Source of the DNA: Symsagittifera roscoffensis
Lineage: Eukaryota > Xenacoelomorpha > Acoela > Convolutidae
Direction of reading: 5' to 3'
NCBI RefSeq assembly: GCF_963678635.1
Contig: NC_087062.1
Coordinates: 59,474,129 to 59,538,128 of the forward strand
Length of the DNA: 64,000 nt
Part shown: positions 20,276-32,200 of the stretch, piece after piece
Layout: each line of letters opens with the position of its first letter
Numbering within the stretch: position 1 is the first letter of the stretch
Notes under the pieces: model-generated
What the model was told of the DNA's origin: nothing
The model's database searches: none
What the model saw: the letters and a program-made list of their open reading frames with translations, nothing else
Made by a program: the position numbers and the translations under genes

Positions 20276-21721
20276 GAAATATTTTTAAAAACTCCACAGA
20301 ATTTTATGATTTTTCAAAATTTAATTAAAAAAAGCTTGAATAAAACTTTTTTTTACAAAATTTGAAATTACGATTCATGGAATTGGGTGCTATCAGAGTA
20401 CACCCAAAGGATGCAGATCTTATTTCCAATATCTTCAGTTTTTATATTCTGTTAAAAACTCGAAGCAACGGAGGTGCGTTACACGCTAGTATCATTTCAA
20501 GACATCATTAATAGCTAATTAATTTCAAAAGAAAGATTTAGTTCAGCTCTGTAAAGTGGAAGGCAAACTCCGCTATCGAACAGCAAAAGTGTGAACGTCA
20601 CGAAAAACGTGGTCGATTTCCTTTCAAAAGTGGAATTTAAGTTTCAGATTTCACAGCGAAATACCTATTGATCCAGTTTTATCAAACTAGGTCAATTTTT
20701 AATCAAAAAATGCCAAGCATAAATGAATCTAGAAATAAATCTAGAGCTCTAAGGGCATCAATTTTTGTTTGAAATTCTAAAGCTGAGATTTTTTCAGAAA
20801 AAAAACAGGCCAGTATTTTCATCTCAAAAAATTTGGAACCAGAATTTTTAAAATAACTTTTCTATAGATTTCTATTCGTTATACTTCCCATAGCAAGTGC
20901 CTAGCTATTTATTGTTATTGTAGGCTGTTATATGCATTCTTTTTGTTCCCAACTGGTTCAAAATTCTGCTTCACTCCCTGTTTTGTTTTTAACTTCATTC
21001 GATCAAAATTATCAGCATATAGATTTCAGTGATTTCTGAGGAATCTGTAAAAAATTAGTTTAACTCCATGTTTTGATTTTAACTTCGTTCGATCAAAAAT
21101 ATCAGCAAATAGATTTCAGTGATTTCAGAGGAATCTGTAAAAAAAAATTAGTTAAAAAATTAGTAAAAAATTAGCTTAAACTGAGTTCCATTGAAATGTC
21201 AGAAGTTTTCGATCTCGACAGATTTTTACAATAAATTAACTACTTAGTAAATCTCGTATCACTTTGCATAATAGAGAACTTTTTCTTATTCCAATTCTTA
21301 ACTATTGTTGTACATCTGTCTTCATAATAATGAGTTTTTCTTTTAACTATGAGTGCCCACGTTTTATGTTGTAGCAGTAAATTTATAGGAGGAGATAACG
21401 AGGAGAGTTATGCAAGGAGTAGCTTCTCAATTCTCAGGAGAATTGAGAAATTACTCTTTCAACCCAATTGCATTCAACTCGACTGGTTTAAAAAGGTTGA
21501 ACAAAAAATTGCAAGAGGGGTAAAAGTTTCAGATGTTGAACAACCACACATGTCTGTCCTCTGCACTTTCATGACTAAAAAAATAATATGCTTCATTTTG
21601 TTATTGCTGAGATAAATCAAATATTCCGATTCAATTGAGTCTTAATAGCAAAACTGGTCAAGAAATAGGATGCTTACTATAAAGTACATAGCTCAGTATA
21701 AATATCTTTCTAGGAGTGCGT
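20276..21721. other. intergenic, one 88-bp tandem repeat
   Basis: Bases 20973-21062 and 21063-21150 are two adjacent copies of a unit of about 88 bp containing TTCGATCAAAA, ATCAGCA and ATAGATTTCAGTGATTTC. A short repeat-array fragment lies near 20385-20445. No gene is supported; an 88-codon frame at 21349-21615 has no recognisable features. Confidence 0.5.
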
Positions 21722-22019
21722 CTATTTGCGTGAGTTGTGTGTTGGCTCTGCAGTAGTTTCGTCATCTTCATAGCTCTCTTCATCCTCCTCTTCATCTTCT
21801 CCGTCCTCTGTCGAGTATTCATCGCCTTCCTCCTCATTGTCTTCATCCTCCCCTCCACGTCTCTTTTCTGAGGCTGACGCAGCAGCATTTGACCTACTTG
21901 TGACGTTACTCATCTCACTGCTGTCTTCTGTCGTTAGAAGAACACCGGGAGGTCTACAAATTGGTAAACACAGACTAATATTAGTAACAACTCGAGGCTC
22001 TTTAACCGTTTCCACTAGC
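21722..22019 (-). CDS. CIBAR1: CIBAR-like gene, exon 4 with acidic tail and stop
   Basis: 298 nt with acceptor AATCGCAG|GCTAGTGG. It restores Arg across the junction, then LVETVKEPRVVTNIS, a Pro-Gly stretch, and about 45 residues rich in Glu and Asp before the stop at 21724-21722. Confidence 0.85.
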
Positions 22020-25000
22020 CTGCGATTTTGAAAATGTAAAATTTTTGTTCAAAATTGTGTAACATTGATCCAACTTGATCAGAGCCATTGCTTAAACCGT
22101 GGACTTGGTCTTTATGACAGGTGGAGTGGAAGTGCTGAAATGCGAATTCGAAGCTCATAACTTCTCATTTCGTTAATGTTTATCTCTGTGAATCATGTGT
22201 TTTCTCATATTCTCTTTTTTCACTTAGACACCATTTTTCTTTTAAAAAACACATCGAATTTTGAAACATTATGCTTCTAAAACATGAAATAGAAATATTT
22301 ACCGGATAGATTGGCGAAATTCTTCCAAGTCCTGTTCAACATCAAAGACGTCTACTGCCCTGTACATACTCGTGTATATCTCCAGTGCTTTTGCGTGGAA
22401 CATCATTTCAATGTGAACAAAATCGTGTAATATCTGCCGCATGTCTGCCACTCGGCGCTCCTCGAAGGTATGACATCCCTGGTCTAGAACCTTGGCATGC
22501 TTGTCTGCCTCGGCCTTAGTCTTTCGCAAGTCACTCTGGGCTTTGCTGACTGAATTGATGTTCTGCTCCTTAGTGCCAAGCTGCTCCACTTTCTTGTGCT
22601 GATTCTTTTCTTGTTTGTAAGCATTCAAAGTCGCTTTTAAGTCGTTTTTAGCCTGCTTGCAGTGCTTCTTGTAATCTTGAAGAGGTTGAACGACCTAAAA
22701 AAGCAGCATTTAAATCCCTATCTGTACTTTCTAAAAAGCTGTAGTTCAAATATTTCTTTTCAAAATGCTGCATAGAGGCGCGAATTTAGAGGACAGAGCT
22801 TTTTTGGCTAACTGAAAATTTTCCAGTGAAAAAAATCTATTTTTTATATTTTAATTTTTTGTTGAGACGGTTTTGCTAGTGATTTAACTGCACAGCACGG
22901 ATTTTCTAGTGAATTATCTAAATCTCCTTATATGCGGGTTTCATTATTTCGCCATGCTTAAGTTTTTCAACGTAGTGCTGAAATGAATTTAAAATGACCA
23001 TTCATAGAGAACAAAAATTGAAAACTCAAATGTGTTTTTCTCAAATTGGGTTAAGATAAGACAAAAAGTGAAGAAAACAAAAGTTGCTTGAAGTTTCATC
23101 AAAAATAATATGGTGCAATTTTCCCCCAACATTCTTAATCACAATTTTACTTCAAATTTGGGTCAATTTGGCTTTTTTAATTAATCAAAAATTACGCTGA
23201 AGCTAACGAGTTAATTAATAAGAGAGTTATATTAACAGAAACCTCTTACACAGTTCAACAAATTTCTAGAAAAACAAAACTTCCAAAAAGTGGCGTAAAG
23301 TGTTTAAATTTTGCCAGAGATTTTGATTTTTATACAGTCAAAAGACCTTTTTGGCTATACACCATAAATATATACAGATTTTTCGAAGCTGTAATCTTCT
23401 AGAATTTTATTGAGCTCTGTAAGAGGCTTCTGTTGATATAACTTTCCCTCAGTTAACTTGGTAGTTTCAGCGTAATTCTTGCTAACTAAAAAGAACCAGA
23501 ACAACCCTGTCAGGTCAAAATTTGGAAGAATTTCGGGGAAAAAATTGCACCATATTAATTCTGGTGAAATTCTAGGCAACTTTTATCCTGTTGACTTTTT
23601 TCCTAATCTTAACCCGATTGAAAAAAAACACGATTGAAACTTCAATTTTTGTTCGTTTTGTCCGAATAATTTTAATCTGCATTATATTATTAATGCATGC
23701 TTAACAGAAAAATTTTTTTCACTTGTAAGCTTTGTACATTGCAATGGTTACGAAATTTTTTTGGTTTTACAGTTTAAATTTAGTGTTGATTTTGTCGATT
23801 TTGAAATTAGCACCTCAATACTGGGAAGTTGTTAAGATTTTCCAGAAGTTTCGAATCTTGTCTTTACATATGACTCCTCAAATCCTTAAAGTTATTGAGA
23901 TATGATTTTTTTTTGCCAGAGAGCTTAGATTCACGGTCAGATAACTTAGATTTGAGTTTTAAGAAAAAAAAGGAAAACTCTCAACTCTTTAGTTAAGTAA
24001 TTATGAGGGTACTCTCAAGAGTTGCATTCAAGTTTCACTGCTCAATTGCATTTAATTTTCAAGATGTAGAGTTTTTAATGTTTTTTTAAAGGTCTTCAAA
24101 GAATTTGGTTAAATAAATTTAAAAAAACTTCTTTAAAATTAAATTATCATCTCTATAGTGAGGCGATGTCTGGGTACTCTCAGAGATTGCAAATTTTGCT
24201 TCCCATATGAGTGCTCGAATAAACTCTTGTAGTTTTCGGGATGAGAAGTTATTTGTGATTTTTTCATTTTTAACAAAAAAAATTTTTACTTTAAGTTTTT
24301 TAAATTGTTTGAAAAAATCATAAGTAAATTCTCATTCCGAAAACTTCAACAATTTATTTGAGCACTTATATGGGAAGCAACATTTGCAATCTCTGAGAGT
24401 ACCCTATCCAATCATGTAGTTGGGTACTGTAATTTTTTTAATTCTTGCGTTCAAATCTTGGCGTTTTAAAACAATTTTTTTTTTAATTTTAAGAAAATTT
24501 ATAATTTAAAAATTTGAAGTTCCCAACCCTGTAGTTGGGTGCTGTCAGGTTATTTTCAGGGGCTGCAATTCTTGCCTTCTAATGTGACAGCTCTCCAATG
24601 ATTTTGGTTTCAGAGACATGGCATTTTTTTATGATTTCTCGAAAGGTTTTTAAAACTGAGATAAAAAGTTTCTTAAAAGAAAAATTGAATTTCCCAACCA
24701 GAGTTTTGCCAGTGTAGTCTCAAGGATTGAAATTTTTTTCTCTAATTATGACTGTTAAAATTGTTCTGACTTTCCAAGTTGATTTTAAAAAAGCCTTACG
24801 AATTGCTTGAATTGTGTGATCTCAGGGTACTCTCAGAGGTTGCACTTTTTCCATCCAAGTTTGACAATCATCTTTTTTTTTCCAATATAAGCCATACTTT
24901 CAAAAGAGTTATTCTGAAAAAATTCAACAAATTTTCAACGCTATGATGGGGTGCTGTTAAGTTACTCTCAGAAATTTCATACCCGGTCTCCAATTATGAC

Positions 25001-28000
25001 TGCTCATTTTATTTCACTTTTTTAAATATGAAGTTTATACGATAATTCAAAAAATTTTATAAGTTAACTTTCAAAAAATAACGTTTTTCAAAAAATTAAA
25101 TTTTTCGAAGCATTAATTGGGAGACGAACTACCAGCGGTTGCGAATGTCGCCTCTATTCTGAAATTTTTGCTCAAAATGTTTGAATTTTTAAAATTCCCA
25201 TGTCTTATGATTATTCAATATTTTTAAATTAATTAAGGCTGAAACTTAAAAAATTAATATTTTTACTTACACTGTGTTTATCTATTGATTGCAAAAATGT
25301 TTTACGTACAAGCTTCTGAAAAAAAAACAAATTAAGTTAAGCAAGAGTTTCTTTCATGAAGTAAGTTGATCAGCTTTTTTGAACACCACATGAATTGATT
25401 TGAAAAGCCTTTAACACCACTGTCATAGAATTGATTTGAAAAGCCTTTAACACCACTGTCATAATTTTTTCTTTTGCAAATGATGCGAAGTTCCGCTTTT
25501 TCTTTGTACAATCTCTGTACTAATACAATTCTAAATTTAAGTCAGAGTGAGCCCCAATGTTGAAGGATGTTTCTCATTTTTTTTTTGTCGGTTTTTGATA
25601 GCCATAAAACTTAAACTTTCACAAAAAAACGCTCATTTCATTTATTTGAAAACTATTTTACTCGAGAAAAGAAAAGAGTCGCTCATGCGCAATTATATTG
25701 TGGGTTTTTTTATCAGGCAACTGCTAATAGAAAAATTCAAAAAATTAACCGTTATTCAAAGAAGAATTATGTGACAATAGCTTATGTTATTTGAAATTCA
25801 AAAACAAATCAATTTTGGAAAAAAAACTTTTCCAGCGGAAAAAAGTAGCAAGGGCATTGTCATTATTTTGTAGTACCGGCTTGAATTCCACACACGAAAA
25901 ATTTATAGCCAAATACAAAAACATAAGGTTTTTGTTAATAGTTTTGAGTGAACTATGAACTATGATCTCAATTAAAAATTTCTCACATGCAAGTGCCTGT
26001 GAGATTTCTTTCCCCCAACCAATGGGGTTTTGTGTGTTGGAAAACTGTTGGTTATTGTGTTTTCGGAGTAAACACAAAAAAATTTTACCAAAACTCGAAA
26101 AATAATAAAATTTTTAATGTATGGAAAAAGGCTTGTCATATGATTTCCATTTATGAAAAAAAAATTTATCGCAGAGTTTTTTTTACAAGTTTCTGTGGGT
26201 ATGCAACTGTAAAAAATTGTATGACAAGCATTATGAAAACTAAATAAAAAGCATTTTCGGTCAATCTGGTTAATATACAATTTTTTGACGCAAATAATTT
26301 TATTAACAAAATCGGCTCCATTCCAGTTTCCCACCCCCTCGTAAAATTACAAAACAAAGCTGTTCATAAATTGTTCACACGGTAATTTGCATGTTAGAAA
26401 TGTTGTAGAAATTTGTTCACCTGTTCACGCTGACAAGTTTCAATGCAGTTTATAACATCAAAAGTCATTTTTAATAGATTTTGATTAATTGGATTTCAGA
26501 AAAAATCAAAGGGGGGGACTGGAAAAGAGCCCAAAAATCGAACTTGAAATTTTGCGCTCTGATGTGCTCAATTTTATGCAAAAATGCAATTTGATAATAA
26601 GTGTAGTTCATGCTCAGCTGAAAGTATTACGAGGCCAAGCTGTGCTTTTAAGTCAATTGTAAGCAGATTCCGCATCAAAGACACTCGCTTTGATCTTTTT
26701 TGTTTTTTCGTTATTTTTTATCGTTTCGACAAAATTTTAACATGTTTAAAGACTTGTACCTGGATTCCAGAAAAATACAAACACCAAATTGTGCCCAGTT
26801 TGACCTGGTAATGATGCTGTTAGTCTCAAATTATTTTTTTCACGTTCAAAAAGTTCATCCGCTTGAATGGTTTCGGGTTCTTTTTTTCTTGACTTTTTTC
26901 GATAACTAGACTTTTTTCCCACGAACAACTTCCTTCACTTTTTGCCGACATGCTCAATTCTGGCGTGCTCAAATGCTGATATGTTCAATATCTTCAAATA
27001 AAACTACTTTTTTGTTCATTTGAGGTAGAATTTGGATTTCATGTTTTTGTCCTGATTTTTTCGGATGACTTTCAGTTTTTTTTTCAAATGCTATCTATAT
27101 TATCTGTTACGCTTTTCAAGCAGTTGTTTTCCAAAATTAAAGTTTTTAGCAAAAAGTTTTAGTTTTTCAATAAAAAGTTATCAAAAGTTATAATTGCCGC
27201 TCGGTCATTGATTCTCAATGTTTTTAAGGCTTTTTCTGATCATTGCTCAAGGCAAAGGTGTAAAACTTTGTAGATGGAATTTTTGATTTTTTTTTTCAAG
27301 TTGGTTTTTCAGCTTAATTTTTTTGAAATAAGTCTTCCTTGATTTTTCAAGATCATTCAATATCTTGTAATGCAGTGTTTTAATAATGAGAGAGGTCTAA
27401 AGTGGGACGTACTTTGTGTTCCAATCGCTCTATCTCTGTTTGTCTGTAGTCTTGTATCAGGGACAGGAACTGAGCCGTCTGCTGCAGCGACTGCTTGCCC
27501 GTCTTGTGCTCGTGGTCTGCTGCATGTAGAAGGTCCTCTGCCAAAGTATCTCCTTTGTCTCTCAATCGAGCTGTTTTCCGTGCAAATCCGGAAAAATCTT
27601 CGCACAGCTTTCCGAGGTCTTTACAAGGATGTTTTCAAGCTCATTTTTGAATCGATTTATCCCCCAATAGATTTATTAACCCAATTTAAAATCTTAGCCT
27701 CACATAAAAAAAGGCGGCTATTTTGTATTTTAATCAGGGCGTGGTAAGCTGCAGCCTGTTTTCTACTTTCTCAGGCTCCTTTTTACTTCCATCTATTTGA
27801 TTTTTAATTTTGTTCCTATATTGTTGTTCCCACATGTAAATAGAACGTATGGTAAGCAAACGAATTATTCCGAACATATTTTGGCATGATGTCTTACATT
27901 CTAACACAGAACGTATCCAATTTTTTGTTGACGAAGAAGCCGGATCTCTAACCCCTTCCTTTCATCAGTACTTACAAAAAAAGCTTCAATTCAGAAACAC

Positions 28001-28172
28001 TTTTTTAAAATATAAAGATTCAAAAACTTGTATAAAAACCTTAAAATAAGTTTGAAAACTACCCTTTTTCACATTCATTGATGCGTTTCTCAACATCTGA
28101 CAGTTGTTTTTCTCTGGTCAGGAAACCGCCGGAACCCGCTGTAGACATGCCAGTAGTGTTGCCGGTATTCAT
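21722..28172 (-). CDS. CIBAR1: CIBAR1/FAM92-like BAR-domain protein, four coding exons
   Basis: Join of 28172-28073, 27618-27413, 22694-22300 and 22019-21722, all with GT-AG borders and matching phases, giving about 332 residues. Exon 1 encodes a Gly/Ser/Thr N-terminus and REKQLSDVEKRINE. Exon 2 has LGKLCEDFSGFARKTARLRD and QDYRQTEIERLEHK. Exon 3 has NDLKATLNAYKQEK, FEERRVADMRQILHDFVHIE and MMFHAKALEIYTSMYRAV. These match the FAM92/CIBAR BAR domain (residues about 20-235), a coiled-coil dimer that bends membranes. In vertebrates CIBAR1 works with CBY at the basal body in ciliogenesis. The C-terminus (exon 4) is a strongly acidic Glu/Asp tail ending PTHNSRK. Intron 2 is about 4.7 kb and carries repeats. 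CIBAR1 and CIBAR2 cannot be told apart here. Confidence 0.88.
22300..22694 (-). CDS. CIBAR1: CIBAR-like gene, exon 3
   Basis: 395 nt with acceptor TTTTTTAG|GTCGTTC and donor ATCCG|GTAAAT. It encodes the core BAR helices from VVQPLQDYKKHCKQAKNDL to DVEQDLEEFRQSI. The ATG at 22628 is internal and not a start. Confidence 0.9.
22980..23682. mobile_element. foldback/MITE insertion with long terminal inverted repeats
   Basis: About 700 bp that splits the array leader. The left arm (about 22980-23145) and the reverse complement of the right arm (about 23525-23682) share GAACAAAAATTGAA, GGGTTAAGATWAG, AAAAGTTGC and AATATGGTGCAATTTT blocks over about 160 bp. The centre has no coding frame. The target duplication could not be fixed by eye. 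Confidence 0.7.
24172..24405. repeat. inverted repeat of one array unit, arms ~110 bp
   Basis: The left arm, from GGGTACTCTCAGAGATTGCA at 24172, pairs with the right arm ending TGCAATCTCTGAGAGTACCC at about 24405. CTTCCCATATGAGTGCTC and the TTTTCGGGATGAGAA segment are also mirrored. This is a near-palindrome with little spacer, able to form a long hairpin. Confidence 0.75.
25393..25464 (+). repeat. 36-bp perfect tandem duplication
   Basis: Two copies of a 36-bp unit beginning AATTGATTTGAAAAGCC and ending ACTGTCATAG (25393-25428, 25429-25464), identical except at the end of the second copy. It lies in CIBAR intron 2. Confidence 0.9.
25465..27412. other. remainder of CIBAR intron 2, no gene seen
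   Basis: AT-rich intronic sequence. Short frames on both strands show no recognisable domains. Confidence 0.5.
27413..27618 (-). CDS. CIBAR1: CIBAR-like gene, exon 2
   Basis: 206 nt with acceptor GTAAAG|ACCTCGG and donor CACAAA|GTACGT. It encodes the first long helix of the BAR domain (TARLRDKGDTLAEDLLHAA and following). The acceptor is not pyrimidine-rich, so its position is the least certain border of the gene. Confidence 0.8.
28073..28172 (-). CDS. CIBAR1: CIBAR-like gene, exon 1
   Basis: ATG at 28172, 33 codons plus one base. I chose the donor at GAAT|GTGAAA because it joins the next exon in frame as RINE-Y-LGKLCEDF, which fits the family. The later in-frame GT (at 28062) would break the phase. 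Confidence 0.8.
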
Positions 28173-29065
28173 CGTAAAACAAAACGGTAACTGCCAATCA
28201 AAATTAATATAAAGAGTTTTCACTTCGCTTTTCAGAGCACAGTTTTATTGCATTCGATCTATAATTTTGGTTTAAAGTACTTGGCTTATGTGAAGGTACA
28301 CTCAAATGAATGCACGTGCGCTCTGTTTTTATTTTAATTTGTGTGTCTTTTTTTTCAGTCGATCTAAATTTTATTTGCATGAATGTATGTAAAAATGTAA
28401 AAAAAAACCTTCTATGACTAAAGATGAATTAAAATGTGGTGCTTAGCTGGAGCTCGGTCACCGGTTATGGTATGTTAAAGATGAGGTGTGCTATCAAACT
28501 TCGAAGAGCTGTATATTTTGTTACGCTCTTAATAATTTATAGTTTATAGAATTCTATCGTTTAAATTTAGCTGTTCTGAAGGCTCGTTTTAAGTCCCAGT
28601 TTCTTCAATTGAAAAAAAAATGCGCGGACAGGAACTCTTTAATTTTGTGAAAAGTTAGGGAACAAATTAGTTATATTGACAAATTATTTCAAATTGAAAA
28701 ACTTATTTTTATTTTTTGGCTAGTCTGGAAAAAGTGACTAGCAAGATTATCACAAAAATTATCTTTTTTTTTAAAATGGTGTTATTATTTGGACTGCTAA
28801 AAAGTGATTTATTCTTCATTAAACTATACAACCATTAAAATAGAACAATCGCATTAAAATAAGCAAGTAGCCTTGGCGTTAAATTACAAAATAACCTTTT
28901 TTACATCGCCATTATATTCGGCGATAACTTTTGTTAATATGCTGTGGGAATAAGGCTCTAAGGTAACGATCAAAATAAGCATTTAGTTAATTTTTTACGG
29001 ACGAAACCTTGAGAGGCTGGGACCTAAGAAGACCCTTTTTGGAACCCTATAGAATAGTAATAGTG
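28173..29065. other. divergent intergenic region between CIBAR-like and EF-hand genes
   Basis: About 0.9 kb between the two start codons, which face outward, so promoters of both genes should lie here. I can see no TATA box or other element I would defend. Confidence 0.4.
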
Positions 29066-29209
29066 ATGGGGGAGCAAGATGAAGGGTTAAAGATACGACT
29101 GATGGATCAGCATGCCATCCCTGAGGAGGAACAACAACGGGTGCTGCACATGTTGAAACAACACAATATCTCAGACGACCACTTCAAATTCTACCTCAGC
29201 TCATTCAAG
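29066..29209 (+). CDS. EF-hand gene, first coding exon
   Basis: 48 codons from MGEQDEGLKIRLMDQHAIPE to FYLSSFK, donor TTCAAG|GTGCGC. The frame is open to a stop at 28988, but this ATG is the first in-frame one. An upstream exon cannot be excluded. Confidence 0.7.
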
Positions 29210-32200
29210 GTGCGCAGGCTTTTGTTACCCTTGCGATCAGTAAGTGTATTGCAATCGGTACTAAACTTTTCCCCCATCTGTTCTAGAGGTAGCACATTTT
29301 CTTGAGACGGCTAAGGCTTGCGCTTCGGATCCTGCCAGAACCTGTTTTTTTTTTTGCAAACTGAACTTTTTCGGCGATTTTAAATTTTTGTCTGTCTGCT
29401 TATTTTTACCGGCTTAGTTCCCGCAGAAACAACTTTTTTGGAAATTCGACTTCTTTTGAGCATTCTGAAAGCTTTTTTTTCCGGAAACTTTAGTTTTTTT
29501 TGCAATTTTTCAAAGTTTTTATGTCAAATAGATTTTCTTTTTTTGATTTGATGCGAAGCTCAGCTTCGCCTCTGGGTTCAAATAAAGTTTTTGTTTTTTT
29601 ACCGGTTCACATCCATCTCGTAGGATTACAAAATAAAATTGTTCAAATCTGTAGATTTGTCACACTGGCTTATTTTTGAATGCAATCTTATTTCACAAAT
29701 CAATTTGGGAAGTTGCATACCAGCAAAAATCAATGGCTGCAATAGTGAGCCCAAAAGTTAATTAGGTTTCCAATTATATATGCACATGAATAAGTTCAGT
29801 CAGACAAATCAGCTGTTTTTATTGTTATTCTTTTTTATTTGAATGCAGAAAAAGTTCCCATCAGCCCGAGGATGCTAAAATTCTTATACAGAACACCAGC
29901 TTGCTTCTAGAACAAATATTTCGGGGGTTGAGAAATTAGACGATAAGCAAATTAGACGGAGGTACTTAAAAGGAAATTAAACGGTTTTGCAAAACTGCAA
30001 TTGTGAGAAAATAGACGAAAGTGAGAGAAATTAACTTTGTTTGCACACAAATTTCGTTAGAAAAATAAAATTGTTTGTAGACAACAGTTCAATTTCGGTG
30101 ACCGGAAACTTTACAAGTCAATCATGCATAATTTATTCAATTCAAAACTCTAATATTCAGATTTCACATTTTATGTTCTTTTAAACTAATTGTTTTGATA
30201 GGTATTGACATTTTATGTTCTTTTTGTATTTGTGAAACTTGACTCTTAAGAAAAAATGTTGTTGGCCTTTTCCTTTTCATAGCTTTTTCGTCTAAAAAGC
30301 CAGATATGCAAAAAATAAATTCCGTCTAATTTCGTTTTTGTAGTATCTGTCTAATTTGCTTATCGTCTAATTTCCTAGGCCCCAAATATTTCTAGAGGGG
30401 GGGGGGGGGCGTTCAACAGTGCCGAAGTACAACAGTGCCGAGAAAGGCGGGAAAACTTCAGAATAATTTCAACGCATTGTCTAAAAAACGAGAAATTACT
30501 GACGCTAATTATCAAAGAAAACCACTCCAATTTCGGCGCCAAAAATGTCTGCAACTGCAAATTAAACGACTATTTTGGCGCCAAAACGTCTAAATTGCAA
30601 ACTTTCTCTCCCAAAACTTTTAATTGCCACTTGAGATTGTAAACGTTTGCCGTTTAATTTTTGGGTGCGTATTCATAGGTTCCAAAATGAAAAAGCAGTC
30701 CCATAGGTTCCAAAATAAAATAGCAGTAGCATAAGTTCCAAATTTTTTCAATTGGTCAAAAGACTAAATTAACCGAGTCTCGGTTTAAGGTCGCCGGTGG
30801 GCGCGCTACGCGCGCGTCGCCGCTTTGCGGCGATAACCGGCTCTAAATTTCGTATAGAGTCCTACCCTTTGGTGGCAAGCTCGCAACACGTTGGCGCGGC
30901 TGCGGCAGTCACTATTCTGCAGCTTGAGTTTAAGCTGGTTGAACAGTAAACAATCAATCCATAAATTCGCTGGCTCAAATTTCAACCAATCAGAATTCAA
31001 GAAGATAAATTTTGGAACTTATGCGACTGATTTTTTATTTTGGAACCTATGAATATTGGAACCTATGGGACTTCACCAATTTTTGATTGCCGCTTTTAAT
31101 ATGTGGAAATTTGTTCATATTTTCGGCACAGCTGAACAAAGTTTTCATTTTCGGCACTGTTGAACAAAGTTTTCATTTTCGGCACTGTTGTACTTCGGCA
31201 CTGTTGTACTGCCCCTTCTAGAGCAAATAAGATCCACGCTGCACTTTTAAAAAATGAAATCAATTTACCACATTTCTGTGTTTTCTGATCCTTTATTATG
31301 GTCCGGTACGTTTGATTCCTAGCACCACAAGAAATATGAATACTGCTGCGTACAATTTTTGGTAATCTGATCGAGTCCTTCAAAAGTAGGTGACCAATGT
31401 GTTTGAAATCATCTCAGCTGCCCATTTCTGTATTAGGATGCCTCGAAGCTCAAGGATCCTGACTTAGGCAAACAGCAACTGTTCAGTTGACTTTGTATCC
31501 CTGTTATCTACTCTATCTGTGGCCTTTTTTCAGTTCTTCGACAGAGACCCAGAGGATAATACTATCAAAAATGATGAGCTAGTGGATGCTCTCCGCTGCT
31601 TCGGACTCAACCCCTCCGGACAGGATGTGCAGCAGCTGCTAATCGAATTCGACACCAACAGTAAGCCAGAGTCATCAAGTAGTGTGTCTGCTGGAAGCCA
31701 CAGCACTCACCATAAGAGTAAGGATATGAAACAGGGTTCACTGACCTCCCTTATGATATTTAACAGTTCTGCACCCGCTGTATTGCACTTTAATACGCAT
31801 CATTTTTCAACAAAAATAACCCGTCTGAACTGGATTGTTTTTAGTATATATCTGAGTTAGGACCGAGGTGGTTAACTCATAGAGTAATTTCGGATAGGGT
31901 ACACCGTCTGCTCGTCACGCTATCTTATTTTCGGCCGGATAGATTCGTGCAACTTCTTAGTCTAATACCGATCCTAATCTTACTCTTATACTATCTAGTC
32001 TCAGGTTGTTTAACTAGTCTCTGCTAGGCTCAATAGATCTAGGGTATACTGGTTTATTGCGGCTGCTAAAGTCTTCTTGGAGAGTCCAAATAATTTCTAA
32101 GTTAAATTCAAATCTCTCTGGTGCTGAAATTACAAGTAATTTCAGCACTTACAAATAAGTGGGTTGTTAGTTAGATGGATCATGATTGGTTAATATTAAA

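Larger units (their letters stand above)
22925..25200 (+). repeat. degenerate ~170-bp tandem repeat with leader (array 3), in CIBAR intron 2
   Basis: The leader begins at about 22932 (ATGCGGGTTTCATTATTTCG), is interrupted by an inverted-repeat element, and resumes at about 23690 (TACATTGCAATGGTTACG). Units then recur near 23865, 24020, 24180, 24545, 24720, 24830, 24955 and 25130, with the GTTGGGTGCTGTCAG and TACTCTCAGAGRTTGC landmarks. One unit pair is in inverted orientation (24172-24405). Confidence 0.7.

Noticed and set aside
21349..21615. 88-codon open frame downstream of the CIBAR gene
   Set aside because: No homology or exon borders that I could support.
24172..24405. CRISPR-like array in the repeat region
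   Set aside because: Units are diverged, about 170 bp apart, without unique spacers between identical repeats, and the DNA is animal.
29009..29305. Longer reading of the first EF-hand exon
   Set aside because: The extra N-terminal codons begin at TTG and the extra C-terminal ones run into the intron after the GT donor at 29210.
30780..30840. GC-rich hairpin as an RNA gene
   Set aside because: It lies inside a transposable element and is shared with the copy at 15560; better read as an element core.
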